Origin: Talaromyces rugulosus
Lineage: Eukaryota; Ascomycota; Eurotiomycetes; Eurotiales; Trichocomaceae
Direction: 5' to 3'
DNA: 64,000 bases
NCBI RefSeq assembly: GCF_013368755.1
Contig: NC_049565.1
Location: 496,001 to 560,000 of the forward strand
The notes beneath the pieces were generated by a model. The model saw only the letters and a program-made list of their open reading frames with translations, made no database searches and was not told the DNA's origin. Positions 33,789 through 45,263 of the stretch are shown piece by piece (position 1 is the first letter of the stretch; every line of letters starts with the position of its first letter). The position numbers were made by a program, and so were the translations under genes.

Positions 33789-34568
33789 ATGTGGCCATTC
33801 AACCGCCCAAAGTATTCTTCTATTATAATACTACTCTTCTACGACGCATGGCTCATGAACATTGGGAATCCTTACTTTTGGCGTTGTTCTACACATGACG
33901 TATTGGTACCCCTTTACAGGCGCAATGTGGCCCTCAACCATTGTGATATCGGATGTGGTGAGTGTCGCGGTTAACAACTTTCTCGTTTTGAACTTCTCAT
34001 AGGGCCCTGTCCAGTATGGCATTTCTAACACATTTATTGACAAGGTACCGGTTACTATCTTGTCCATAACTCGTACTACCATAACAGCACAGTGACCCTG
34101 CTCGACCTGGAGCCAGACCCATTACACGTGGCAAAGGCGGGTCTTGAGAGAGTACACAAAGACTTGAATATACAAATTCAGCAACACGATATATTGTCGC
34201 ATGATCCAATTCCTCTTTCGTATCAATCTCAGTCTACAGCATCGGAGAAATACGACTCGGTTTCACTGACGTACCTTTTGCACACGCTCCCTGTTCCTCC
34301 CTCGGAGAAGATCAAAGTATTTTCTAAACTCAAGAAAGCTATTAAATCTTCAGGGGTGGTATTTGGCGCGACAGTTTTGGGGCCCAGTCCATGCCATAGC
34401 TTGGCTGCACGCATCTTATTATGGATACTAAACTTGGAGAAAAGACTTTCAAATTACGCTGATGGGGTGGATATTTTTGTTTCTGGGCTTGAAGAACATT
34501 TTGCTGAAGTCAAAGCTGAGGTTGTGGGATCTGTATTGATTTTCGAGGCAAGCGTCCCTAAGACATGA
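33789..34568 (+). CDS. Class I SAM-dependent methyltransferase
   Basis: Exons 33789-33957 and 34045-34568 with an 87-nt intron give 230 residues. The splice forms the SAM-binding motif HCDIGCGTGYYLVHN at about 50-64. It is followed by the acidic second-strand motif VTLLDLEPDPLHVAKAG, then the fourth strand (YDSVSLTYLLHTLPVPPSEK). The N-terminal lead (YDAWLMNIGNPYFWRCST) is a recognisable fungal variant of a small methyltransferase family found in metabolite clusters. The substrate is not predictable. It is convergent with the rhodopsin-domain gene (130 bp). Confidence 0.85.
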
Positions 34569-34697
34569 AGAAGTCAACTTGTTATATGATTTATTAAAAG
34601 AATTTTCTTGAACATTTTGAACGGTATTTATGTTTCTGAAGTAAACGTTTTCCAGTGAAACGAGATAATCTAGTATTCGTGTCTTCCATTGACTGTA

Positions 34698-36043
34698 TCA
34701 AAGCAGTTCTCTTGGTGCGTTATGGAAATTTCCCCTTGTTGGATGCGACACTATTGTTTCTGTTGTCTTCCTGATCTGCATATCTTCTTGAAGTAAGCCA
34801 CCATCACTGTTTTGTATTTCGTCTTGATATATTAGTTGCCTGGGGCCTATCAAATTCATCTCGAAGTTGTTCGGAGCACGTTTAGAACGGCCCCGGTGTC
34901 GAAGGTATTCGTACAATGGCCTCAAAGTAGGAATACACGCAACAATGATACCCCCTTCGTGTTCCAAACACGACCAATACCCAACATCTGCATTATCTTT
35001 TGTGTAGTCTGTCGGCGACCATCGAATTGATACGGTTTTGCCTATTGATGCGACTGCAGTACTGTCAAAAGTGAGCGTTTAGCCTGTAATAATAACGAGA
35101 GAATACACTCACAGAAATCCAAGTACGAGGAGGCCATAAACAACACGCTTCTGATATCTGTGCATTTGTAGGCGATATACTATCACCATCGGAATAACAG
35201 CAGTCAAGAAGTCCGTAGCCACGCCCACACCTATGATGATATGACGATAATGAGTCGAACGTTGTTATCTTGGTGGGTCGATTTTCAGTAACTCACCAGA
35301 TGACGTTTTAAGGAGAACATTGATGGTATCCGGGTTGATACACTTCGTTTGGACGCTTTTGTCCCAATAACCGTCTAGTGGAATGCATTGAATTAGGTCC
35401 ACTATGATGGTAGCGACGGTGACCGGAACAAGCACAGTCAAATTGATTGTAACCATCCATTTCACTGTGCGACTGCTGAGATGGACAATTCTCAAAATAA
35501 AAAAACAAATTGAAACTTTGACCGTCATAGTTCCGACGAGGCTGAGAATCGAGTTGAGCAAGGTCAGTTTGGCGACCATCGGAATATTTTCGGGGTTGAC
35601 GTCTCTCATATCCCTATGCGTGTGGGTCAGGTCAGGGAGCGATGAACATTCCAGGTGCTAGAGAATGATAATCATACTGGCCAACACCGTACTTTTCAAG
35701 AAGGTCAGTATTTTCTAACCCTCTGGTTGTGGTAAGAAACAAATACCTCAACCATAAGAATCTCAACTGCCGTGCCAGCCACTGCAACACCCTAGGAATC
35801 GTTATTAAATCATCTTAGTTACTTCCAGGCACCTCCCTACAAATGTAAATAACATGGTCCTGTTAATAAATAAGTCAACATATTCCCAACTAGTGATCAA
35901 AATGCCTACCAGTCGTCCCACCCCAAAGTGTTAGGGCGAAGAACTGTCCTCACAAAAAACCGCAGTCCCACAACAATGGCCGAAAGGCCAAAACCTGTTC
36001 CACAGACTCCCAAAAGGGTCACCTGTTTTGAGTTGTAGCCCAT
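34698..36043 (-). CDS. Rhodopsin-domain (PTH11-like) integral membrane protein
   Basis: Seven exons: 35910-36043, 35841-35859, 35747-35791, 35678-35691, 35297-35613, 35113-35230 and 34698-35061, giving 336 residues. Two are micro-exons of 19 and 14 nt. The family pattern is clear: helix 1 VTLLGVCGTGFGLSAIVVGLR, then LRPNTLGWDDW, the VAVAGTAVEIL helix, NIPMVAKLTLLNS, ICFFILRIV, VLVPVTVATIIVDLIQC with YWDKSV, ATDFLTAVIPMVIVYRLQM, and the terminal HEGGIIVACIPTLRPLYEYL. About seven helices are predicted. Fungal rhodopsin_dom proteins are thought to be membrane receptors or scaffolds; their activity is unproven. They are frequent in secondary-metabolite clusters. The exon 3 donor (gtattt, chosen over gttgag) and the 14-nt exon are the least certain joins. 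Confidence 0.78.
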
Positions 36044-37429
36044 AGCGACCGTTTGTGCTCGTGACTGTCTTTTGTCAGATACGATAAAGGCTCATTATAT
36101 GGATTGAGAGGTGATCACCAAAGCTATAATGTGTAGTAGTACTGGATTTCTTCTTTAGATAGCCTTATTTTTAGGTGAATCATTGGATTTTGGTCCAGCC
36201 TGCAAGTACATGCAGGGGCTGATGCGGTCATCAGTTGACACCTAGAAAGATATATTTGATTTCCCACATGTGCAGTATATACATGTATTGACAGTGGTAT
36301 TCAGTGGTATTTACAATCAATTGAGGCTATATGTAATGATCGCCCGACATCGCTGTCAACTGCTCGTACTAGCTTATTTCTTTCCTTCTTTGGTGCGTTA
36401 TCTCATTCCTCGCTCCTTGATCGTCAAACTAGGTAATATTGTAGACTCCGATTAAAAAACTCAGCTGCTTCTTGGTTACACAGCATTGCATGACGCTTGC
36501 TATATATCTTAACTACCTACATTAGGGGGGGAGGCAGTTTTCTCAGGACCCGCTATCATACTAGCTTATACCTCAAAAGTAATAGAGGTATAATATCTTA
36601 CTTGGTGCTCATTGCTCTATAAAAACCCCTTCTACAATTTCTAACCCTAATCCCGAGGTCTCAAACGACACCGAGATTGTAACTTCACTAGCTTAGTAAT
36701 GGGGATCGAATTTTCTAAAAATAATATAAATAAAGTAAATGGCAAGTGCATTTTGGTATGAACCATGCATTAAAATTCGACAGATCAATTGTCTAATCCT
36801 TGCCGTTACGTACGGGAATCTTCTGCATACACGTACTGTAACCATTCGTACTTTACAGCATAACCGCCGCCTTAGCTGATTTCACCAGTTGATCTCATGG
36901 GGCGGGCTAGTGACAACAATAGTCACCGGGTACTCGACATCGATGCTTCAATTGCTTTTTTGTTGTCATAACATCTACATATGCATATAGTCTTAGGTTC
37001 GGCTTTGCTCGGACATGGACGGCTCAGCCTCGTAAATACATTCCGCATATTTAACACGTCAGTCTTGTAATTGGTTCGTAAAAGAAGCCCCATTAAAAAA
37101 CCCTGTAGTCCACGACTGTTAACTCCATGATAGTCGGTTGGAAACACGTCCACCCCGGAACAAGACATTTGGGACCAGGGATTTCGCTTCAAAGGTATAC
37201 CACGGCGAAGGGGCTAGACACTTTATGGTTTTACATATGTCGTAGCCCCTGTAATAGTATGCCATTTAGGGCATTGTATCGCATACGTGAGTCAATATTA
37301 TTGCTTGGTTTTGTGGCGCAATTCGTATCTATAAGAAGACCAGAGTAGGTCGTTCTCTTGATCTTGTTTATTGTGGACGCGATATATTATTCCTAAATGC
37401 TTCGACCTCTAATGAATTAGTGTGTTAAA
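36044..37429. other. Divergent promoter between rhodopsin-domain and type III PKS genes
   Basis: About 1.4 kb with no gene recognised; mixed AT-rich DNA. It contains one TAACCCTAA and one TTAGGG-like run, but no telomeric array. Confidence 0.45.
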
Positions 37430-38663
37430 ATGGGATCTTCATTTTCGCAGACCAAACTGGAGATGTCGGCTTCGTCGGAAAATGATCACTCTGGTTTGGT
37501 CATTACTGGACTAGGTACCGAATGGCCATCTGTCTTAATTCGCCCAAACGACCTGAAAGACTATGCCTTGAAGTTTTATTCCGAGGTGGATTCCTGGTTT
37601 TTTATGCCCATTTCTGCTGTTTGATGGACAAAAAACTGACTGTTCATACAACTTTAGGCTCAAGACACTTCTAAAGATCAACGACCAAACGGGCATAGAG
37701 TCTCGAGCTGTTGTGGATGTGTGGAACGATCCTAGATGGCATTTCGACAAACCTCCGCCAGCAGAGGTTATCGATACAGTCTTTCGCGTACACGGAACCC
37801 GACTTGCAAAAGCGGCCGCTCTCAACGCACTGCATGACGCCGGTATCGACGCCACTTCCATCACTCACATTGTTTCAGTCACAGCTACCAATTCTGGTAG
37901 TCCGGGATATGACCAGCTAGTTGCACGGGAGTTGGGCATTCCCGAAACAACAGAACGAGTTCTTCTCAATGGTATTGGTTGTGCTGGAGGGCTTGCTGCT
38001 CTTAGAGTAGCATCGGATTTAGCCACTGCAGCTACTTATCGAGGCCAGAAAGCTAGAGTCTTAGTCGTTGCCTGCGAAATCTGCAGCATCCATATTCGAG
38101 CAGAACTGCATGCAGCATCGGAGTCCAACACTATCGGAATCGGACCAGCTCTTTTTAGCGATGGGGCATCTGCCCTTGTACTATGCAATTCTCATGCGCT
38201 GAGCCACACCACTCCTAGGAGGTTCGCCGTGGTTGATTGGAGTACACACATTGTTCCGGGAACGGATCAAGAAATGTCCTACAACGTGACATCCCATGGA
38301 TTTCAACTATCACTGTCGAAGAACGTGCCAGCTCTTGCCTCGACTGCTGTGAAGGGACCTATTCAAAATATGGCGATGAAAAATGATGATATGAATCCCG
38401 TCCCTCAGTCTGAGTTTGACTGGGCCCTTCATCCCGGTGGCTCAGCTATCATAACAGGTGTTCAGAAGTCCTTGAGCCTGCCTGACCGTGCCTTGATAGC
38501 AACGAACGAAATCTATAAGACACGCGGAAATACATCCAGTGTATCCGTTCTTGCAGTACTAGACAAAATACGTTCACTTGAAGATCGCAGAAAGAATGTC
38601 ATTGCATGCAGCTTTGGCCCTGGTCTCACAGTAGAGATGGTACATTTGAAACAGTATCTGTGA
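37430..38663 (+). CDS. Type III polyketide synthase (chalcone synthase superfamily)
   Basis: Exons 37430-37596 and 37658-38663 with a 61-nt intron give 390 residues, the normal length of this homodimeric family. The triad is in place: Cys about 164 in LLNGIGCAGGLAALR, His about 314 in WALHPGGSAIITG, and Asn about 347 in KTRGNTSSVSVLAVLD. The terminal SFGPGLTVEM is the family's GFGPG loop. It should load an acyl-CoA starter and extend it with malonyl-CoA to make pyrones, resorcinols or similar; the product cannot be told from sequence. The neighbourhood (two methyltransferases, aminotransferase, bZIP, MFS) suggests tailoring and export. The gene is intact, and the start codon is the first in-frame ATG. 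Confidence 0.92.
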
Positions 38664-39556
38664 AATGGAAGCTGGGGAACTTTGATACTATACAGACCAA
38701 GTCAGCTGTTCTTTCATGGAGTTTACGTACAAATTATTCGGCTAAAGAAAAACACTTTTTCGTATTCATAAGTACGTGTAGCTGTCCAAAAATTTTACTA
38801 TCGAGAGTACATGTAACAGTGCGGTTTCTGCCCGCCTATTATAGTGAAAGACCATCCGTAAAACTCGGTGCGATTAAGATAGCCCCTGAAGAAGCGAATG
38901 TATAGAATGGGGGATTAACCATGATATTTGGAATCTATGCTTGCTGACAGTTGTCCACTTGACACATACTCTGACTGTTCTTTCTGTGTCTCGTACGATT
39001 GAGGATTGTTGCCAACACCCCGAGAGCGGCAGTGCGCAGAAAAGAATGAATGCTAAAGAGCATAGAGAGTTGATTACGTTGTATAGCCATTTATTGACTA
39101 AAATAATCCTAATATACAAGCATATTCGATAAAAACAAAGTTATCAATTGACACCAATTTTGAGGATCAAAATTCGCTCAGTAACCTACATTATGTATAA
39201 CATTTGAAGATTTGAGCTTATCCTACGTATGTACATATGTAACAGACATATAGTTATTAGCCAATGGAATATATGTATATCTTGGACCCAATTTGGGAAA
39301 AACAACAACCGTACGTAGATTAAAACAATAGGAGTAGAGTTCATTTGCTATCCACTCTAATTCCAAACTGTGATGTACAAAATATACAAGTTGAAATGAT
39401 ATTTCCATAAACTCAAGTACCAGTGGAGGCTCTTGAATGTATGAGGGAGTGAGAGGCTGATCGATGGAAATACTCGACACTAGGTAACGACGGCTGCCAC
39501 TAGACTAAAAGGCGCACTGCTTATTATAAGAGCTTTCTCAGCTTCTTACTAGCTTG
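38664..39556. other. Intergenic 3' of type III PKS
   Basis: AT-rich region with no convincing gene; it borders a degenerate sequence on the minus strand. Confidence 0.4.
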
Positions 39557-40045
39557 TCACCAGATTAGGTGCGATAGAAGGGGGGTTTCTGGTATTAGGA
39601 TATGCCGATGAATGGCTGGGGATTTATTTGAGAATTTGGAATTTGTGGTTTGTCTTATCGATTTTGATCCATACAACAATTCTGACCTCTGAATCCACCA
39701 GTGAGAGACCATCTGCAGACAGGGCAGCGACTCTGAATCGCCCAACTCTATTATAAGAGTTGCCCAGGAGTCACGCGATGGCCAAAATACTTTGTTGTGC
39801 AGACTGCTACCTTCTTCTTCTTTGAAAGGCCTTTCGTGGTCCTGTCTATATAGCGCTCAGTGTTAATTGTCATTGCTCCCATGGGATAAAATTCCCATCG
39901 CTGCATACCCATCCTAGTGACATGCTCTTCTATAGCGTCGCAGAAACCATGCTGTGCCCTTTCTTGTTGTGTGCTAAGAATTTTAACAACAAGAGCCCGA
40001 ATATCGTCAAAGTATCTAAGGCGATAACGCGCCCCTTCACCTTCA
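39557..40045 (-). pseudogene. Degenerate gene of a fungal REase-like (Uma2-like) family
   Basis: On the minus strand two frames carry pieces of one fungal family. The first reads RYRLRYFDDIRALVVKILS, then HVTRMGMQRWEFYPMGAM. A frameshift then leads to HNKVFWPSRDSWATLIIELGDSESLPCLQMVSHWWIQRS. The blocks 'WPTLIIE-G-SESL-LQ--WW' and 'MG--T' are a pattern I associate with restriction-endonuclease-fold proteins common near fungal subtelomeric or accessory regions. Frame changes and missing start suggest a broken gene. Family assignment is by motif memory only. Confidence 0.4.
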
Positions 40046-41211
40046 TGATGTCTCTAAATAGAGTTGACATCTCAAACCATGCCAAATAAAAACATGGTTT
40101 CATATACTAGTAACACCAGGTGACCTATCGAATACACCAGAGAGGGGCACAAGATGTCCTATTCTTTCATGATGCTTCCACGAGGATGATGGATAATTGG
40201 GCTCCATTGCTGAATAGAAGCAAGCTTGTAGAAGCCCAACAGCGAGCATATTCATAGATGTCGTCATTAATGCGAAGGCGATGAATGGGCAAATTTCTGT
40301 CGAGGTCTTCTAGTGCCTGTATACCAATATGTTGGATCGAGTATACCAGGATATCTGCTCTTCAGTACCAAGATATCTGGATGATCGCTGCTAACACACA
40401 TAGAATTGAATTTGTTCCTATTGGTTTTTGAATGAGGGTCTGAAGGTGGAGCTTCGCGAGTGACAAATAATTCTTCTTGTTTCCCGCAGATATGACCGAG
40501 TAGCTAGAGGGACCGATGAAAGTTAGCGGGCATCCCTTCGTCTGGCTTCTGTCTGATAGAAGCAAGCTCGCTGTGAATGGCCGGTGGAGGCGAGATGCAT
40601 TTGGTTGGAAAATTAGCAGAGGCGAATGGAAGCCGCAACAACACAGAAATACCCGTTCACGGCATAACCAGTTCTTAAAATTTGGTTCCATCGTTGGAGT
40701 CTGTAAACAAGAGCTTTGGACCATAGTCTGGGGTGTTTTCGGGCAAGCAAATACGCAATCTCTCTGCGATGATGACGTATGTCATCTGTTTGTATTGCCG
40801 CGAGGTATCCCTATCCACGTTAGAAGATAGGCTCTAAAATTTCTCCACGATGTGATACTCTGGGAACTTGGGTAGACCTTACTTTAGTAAAACATACCGT
40901 TTAGGAGAATATGGGAAGACGACTATTTATAGCACTCTATAGACATGGAGTGATGATGGGAGATGAAAACCCTAAGTAGGGGTGCACCCAGCATACTAAG
41001 GTTTAGTGCAACACCGGGTCATAGCCATTTCCACCACAACATATAATAATCACATCTATCGGCGCTATATTAACAAAGTAATTTGAATTAAAAAATTTGC
41101 TAGAGTTTCGCGAAATTGGTTGGCAGACAGGGAACTACTAATAGTAGGCGGTGGAAAAATAGATTCTCCGCACCGGCGAGTATCATTCAACCTTGCTCAA
41201 CATTTGAAATC
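40046..41211. other. Degenerate region with coding-like fragments
   Basis: Minus-strand fragments near 40100-40860 have protein-like stretches (for example MTYVIIAERLRICLPENTPD and GPKLLFTDSNDG) interrupted by stop codons. They may be remnants of another lost gene. No functional frame is present. Confidence 0.3.
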
Positions 41212-42282
41212 ATGGTTATCACGAGAGCAAACCGTACAGACTCAATGTCCTCTGCAGAGAAAAAGCGCATTCGAGATCGCCGCGCCCAACAAGCGCTTCG
41301 CGAGAAGAAGCTCCATCATACTAAGAAGCTTGAGGAACAATTGTCGTATTGCCAACAGTATCACAATGACCAAGGAGCGCAACAACTGCATCAAATTATC
41401 GAAGGACTTCGAAGGCAAAACGAGAACTTACTTGCTCGCCAGGAACAGCTAAAAGGCCTTGTCTGCTCCTGGGATATAGATGCGGGCGACTTGGGTGAAA
41501 ATTCAACCCCACGAGCACAACCGACTGAATTTGACCCTCCCACTATCGCTGTGCCGTGTAGTGATAATGGCCATGGGTTTATCAGCATTGATAACGATAC
41601 TACACCTAAATTAGTTCCAGACAACTCACTAGTGGCCATCGATTCTTGTCTTCCTTGGAGACTTCTCCCACTAAATAATGACGATATCTCTAATCGCAAA
41701 GACATCTCATGTCCCTGGTTTTTCTATCCTGAGAAAGTGATCGCATCTCCAGATCTTCCGTCCTCGCCTCTTGACATCCTCTATGGTACGCGAACCAATC
41801 CTCTGGCTGATATGATCAGCATCGCACTGCGCAGGCGTCCAATCCGAGACCCTGAGCGCCTTGCAATAGGTTGGACATCCTATCTTTTCAGCAAATGGCT
41901 CATCTCGCCCAACCCGGTATCGTATGCAAAGTTGCCCGAATTTATGAGACCAGTGTTGGCTCAGGCTCAGATTCTGCATCCTATGAGTCTTGACCTTATC
42001 ACATGGCCAACAATGCGGCTGAATCTGATTCGAAACTGGCATCTCTACAAGGACAGTCTGGACGAAATCTTTGGCATGTTGACTTGCTGTTTGAAAGTGC
42101 GCTGGCCGTGGGGGGAGAGCCTTCTGGAAAGGAATGAACAGAACGAGCTTTGTATTAAGAAGTCATTTTACGAGACATTTATGAATGAGGATGGTTGGGG
42201 GCTGACACTGGAATTTATTCAGAAATATCCAGATATTACTGCTGGGTTACATATTGACACTATTGTGTACAAGATGGAATGA
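41212..42282 (+). CDS. bZIP transcription factor with DUF3425-like C-terminus
   Basis: Single exon, 356 residues from the first ATG (MVITRANRTDSM). The basic region KKRIRDRRAQQALREKK is at about 17-33, followed by a short heptad region (KLEEQLSYCQQY to GLRRQNENLLARQEQLKGL). The C-terminal 150 residues have features of the DUF3425 group: NPLADMISIALRRRP, ERLAIGWTSYLFSKWLI, then a Trp-rich segment WPTMRLNLIRNWHLYKDSLDEIFGM. These Ascomycete bZIP proteins often control metabolite or stress genes. It lies between the type III PKS and an MFS gene and converges on the latter (212 bp), so it is a good candidate cluster regulator. Confidence 0.85.
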   Translation: MVITRANRTDSMSSAEKKRIRDRRAQQALREKKLHHTKKLEEQLSYCQQYHNDQGAQQLHQIIEGLRRQNENLLARQEQLKGLVCSWDIDAGDLGENSTPRAQPTEFDPPTIAVPCSDNGHGFISIDNDTTPKLVPDNSLVAIDSCLPWRLLPLNNDDISNRKDISCPWFFYPEKVIASPDLPSSPLDILYGTRTNPLADMISIALRRRPIRDPERLAIGWTSYLFSKWLISPNPVSYAKLPEFMRPVLAQAQILHPMSLDLITWPTMRLNLIRNWHLYKDSLDEIFGMLTCCLKVRWPWGESLLERNEQNELCIKKSFYETFMNEDGWGLTLEFIQKYPDITAGLHIDTIVYKME

Positions 42283-42494
42283 CGGTATGTTAGCGGTTAG
42301 TGCGAGGTTCGATCATTTCATTTTGTATTAATCTTGATTAAAAGTACATAGTAGATATGAATATTGAGGAAGAAGCACCCATTTGTCAACAACACAAATA
42401 TAATCATGCTTGGGTTTTGGATAAACTTTTGTACATCCGCAGTTCTGAGAGTACGTGGGAAATTAAAATAGCTTTAATGGATCCCCCACAGCTA

Positions 42495-44142
42495 TTAGTT
42501 CTTAGCTGAAGTTCCCTTCCCCTCGAGGTTCACTGGGAAGCGTTCCCTGATAGTCTGGCCATATTTGCTGAAGAAAATAGGCGCTGGGATGAAGGCCACG
42601 GCCAAGAAGCCAAGCAGTGAATTCCCCCATCCCAAACCAAGGGATTCGAACATTTTTGGACCAGCAAGTGGCAACAACGCACCCACCAAGGATCGAGAGG
42701 CAGTCAGAGTCGCATTTACAGAGGCGGCATAACTGGGATAGCAATCAATGATGTAGGTCTGGATGGGCATATATACACCCATCATGCCGAGCCCGAAGGG
42801 GAGCATACCGATGATAGGTACGATCCAATGGGCATGTTTGTCGGCCGACCAGCCGTACCAGAAGAAGCTAATGGGCAAGATGCAGGAAAAGAATATCATG
42901 ACAGGAAGGCGCATTTCCGGCTCGAATTTGTTGTTGTTCTGACTGGTTAGCTTCACCACTACCTTGTCACTCGTGGTGGCGACAAAAGCTATGCCACAGA
43001 AAAAGCCTATCCCGATACCCAAATACGCAAGACCTGACAGGCCGGTGGAGAAGCCGTACTGGCTCTTAAAGACTGTCGGGATGGTGGTGAAGAACAGGTA
43101 CAACAGACCATATATAAGAGCCATGTAAACGGATAGGAGAAACACGATGGGCGACTTAAAGAAAAGCAGCACCGGCCGCTTTAAACCCTGCTGCAAACGT
43201 TCCGAGATGGTTATATCCTCGGCATTGCTCAGGTCATATGCACTGCGCAAATCAGTTCGACCTAGTTCCTTGTTTAACCGGGCAGCTTTCCAGCGCATGA
43301 GAACGGGTGCATATGTTTCCCGGTTGAGGCACTCGATGCCAAACGCCAGGACACCGCTTGCAATCAATAAGATCCAAAACACCCAACGCCAACCAATTGT
43401 CTCGCCGACGAACCCACCACAGATAGGACCAGCCACCGGCCCAATAAGCGGACCAAGAGCCCAGATAGATGTTGCCATGCCACGTTTCTCAACTGGGAAG
43501 AGGTCGGCAACGACGCCAGCTCCGAGGGTGAGGCAGCCCGACCCACCTATCCCGGCGAAGAAACGGAATACGATCAGGGATGCAATGTTTGGGGCGAGAG
43601 CACACCCAATCTGCCAGATGACAAAGAACCAGTTGGCACAGCTGAGCACAATCCGACGACCGTAGATCTCACTCAAGGGAGCGAGCAGCAGAGGACCGAA
43701 CTATCATGTGTGTCAGTTAGGCGTTAACATGGAATCTAGAGGTGGTATGAAGACCACGGACCGTATAACCCAGTAGGAAAACGCTAACACTGAAGGAAAG
43801 CAAGGTCTCATTGGTGACCTTCAGATCGGTTGCAACGAATCCCACTGCTGGAGAGAACATGCTAGATGCCAACGGCGAAATCAAAGTAATCGAACTCACG
43901 AGGCCTAACAACGCCCATTTCTGGCTGTCGGAGAAGTTCTGCGGATTTTGCGGGTCGTCCTGTCCATCCCATCCTACTATTCCGCTGTCGAGAGCAGTTT
44001 CTGGGTAAAGCGTTGCGATTGCATTTGTATTTGGTTCCTCTGTTGCCAAAGAGTTATTTCTGGAATCGGGATTTGAAGACCGGGCATCCTCTGGCTGGTT
44101 TGGGCTGAGCGCAGAAGGGCTTGCTTTCTCGAGATCTTCCAT
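42495..44142 (-). CDS. MFS transporter, DHA1 (12-TM) drug:H+ antiporter type
   Basis: Exons 43762-44142 and 42495-43700 with a 61-nt intron give 528 residues. The N-terminal 85 residues are polar; helix 1 follows (WALLGLVSSITLISPLASSMFSPA). Motif A (GPLLLAPLSEIYGRRIVL) is rebuilt across the splice. The segment GLIGPVAGP-type motif C is present as WALGPLIGPVAGPICGGFVG. The second half begins near the KSPIVFLLSVYMALIYGLLYLFF helix. Likely function: export of small molecules, perhaps the cluster product. The ATG at 44142 is used because the in-frame codon further upstream is GTG. It converges with the bZIP gene. Confidence 0.9.
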
Positions 44143-45263
44143 GGCTCGAGAATTAATATCAAGAAGCACCTGCTGGGATCAACCGTGTTTCAAACGTAGG
44201 GTCAGAAAAGGAAAGGAAAGGAAAGGAAAGTAATTAAAGGGGAACAAAAGAAGAACAAAGCAAGACGAACGCAAGAGAAAAGTATGGAGTGTTGTATTAA
44301 TTTATAATTGCTCCAGTTCAAAGTATGGAGTTATGCATTAATAATTGCTCTAGTTGAAAGTATGGAGTGGTGCATTAATAATTTCTCGGAACAGGGAGCG
44401 ATAAGATCGACCTGAGCGTTAACTACTACGGTGCTAAAAAGGGACCCCTTGGTGGGCATTATGGGCATATTCTTCATATTTTTATGGCGACAGATCATAA
44501 TGTATCCATGCCAAGAACAATAAGCAATGAGTCAGGTCTTCACCATCTCGACTAGTAAGCCAATAACTAGATCCTTTTGGAGCCACTGTGGAACCACTGA
44601 ATCAGCGCCTACAAGAGCCACGATTGGTCAATTCGTATGCTTATATAATCTATGTTGCAAACATTCATCATAATTTTTGATATCTCAATATAGCCACTGA
44701 TTTATGGCTCGAACTGTATCTTTGGTTATTTACCAGCTGTCAAAGTATTACCCAAGTACAAATAAAGTATACCAAATAGCTAGATCATCCTGCAGCTAGG
44801 TCTCTGTCACAAGAATCGATAACGTATAACCAATGAATGAAGTAACAGACACTACTTACATAAGTAATGGCTATTCAGACTTGTTATTTGGTAGAATCTC
44901 TAATTATAGTATTAAAGGAGGAAACACCTATATTTATACTTTTATACGGAATTTTATTTACTACAATGAAAAGGTATCGCGTATAGAACGAGGTATCGTA
45001 CGGAGAGTGATATCAATTTATATGGAAAGGTGTTGTCTACAGAAATAAGTTTTAAATGGAAAGAATTTTCTTGTGGATAAGTTTCAGCTTCCGGGATATT
45101 CAACAGGTAGGATGTGAGACTACCAACGCATCTCCCGTTGAGAGTTATGGCCAACAGGGCGATATATCCGACAATATAGAGGTAGTCCGGCCTTCAATCT
45201 ACCACGAGGATACTGTGAGAAAATTGTGTGCGTCTAGAACTTCATACGTGGATTACATAAGTT
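44143..45263. other. AT-rich intergenic with tandem repeats
   Basis: Contains GGAAA repeats at about 44209-44230, the roughly 40-bp tandem repeat listed separately, and AT-rich unannotated DNA up to the vWA remnant. No gene is recognised. Confidence 0.45.
44279..44391. repeat. Three imperfect tandem copies of an about 37-40-bp unit
   Basis: Units begin AAAGTATGGAGT and share GCATTAATAATTGCTC-type cores, at about 44279-44318, 44320-44356 and 44357-44391. Copies diverge by a few bases and small indels. They sit about 140 bp upstream of the DHA1 transporter start. Confidence 0.75.

Noticed and set aside
36520..36660. Interstitial telomere repeats (TTAGGG/CCCTAA)
   Set aside because: Only single partial copies are present, not an array.
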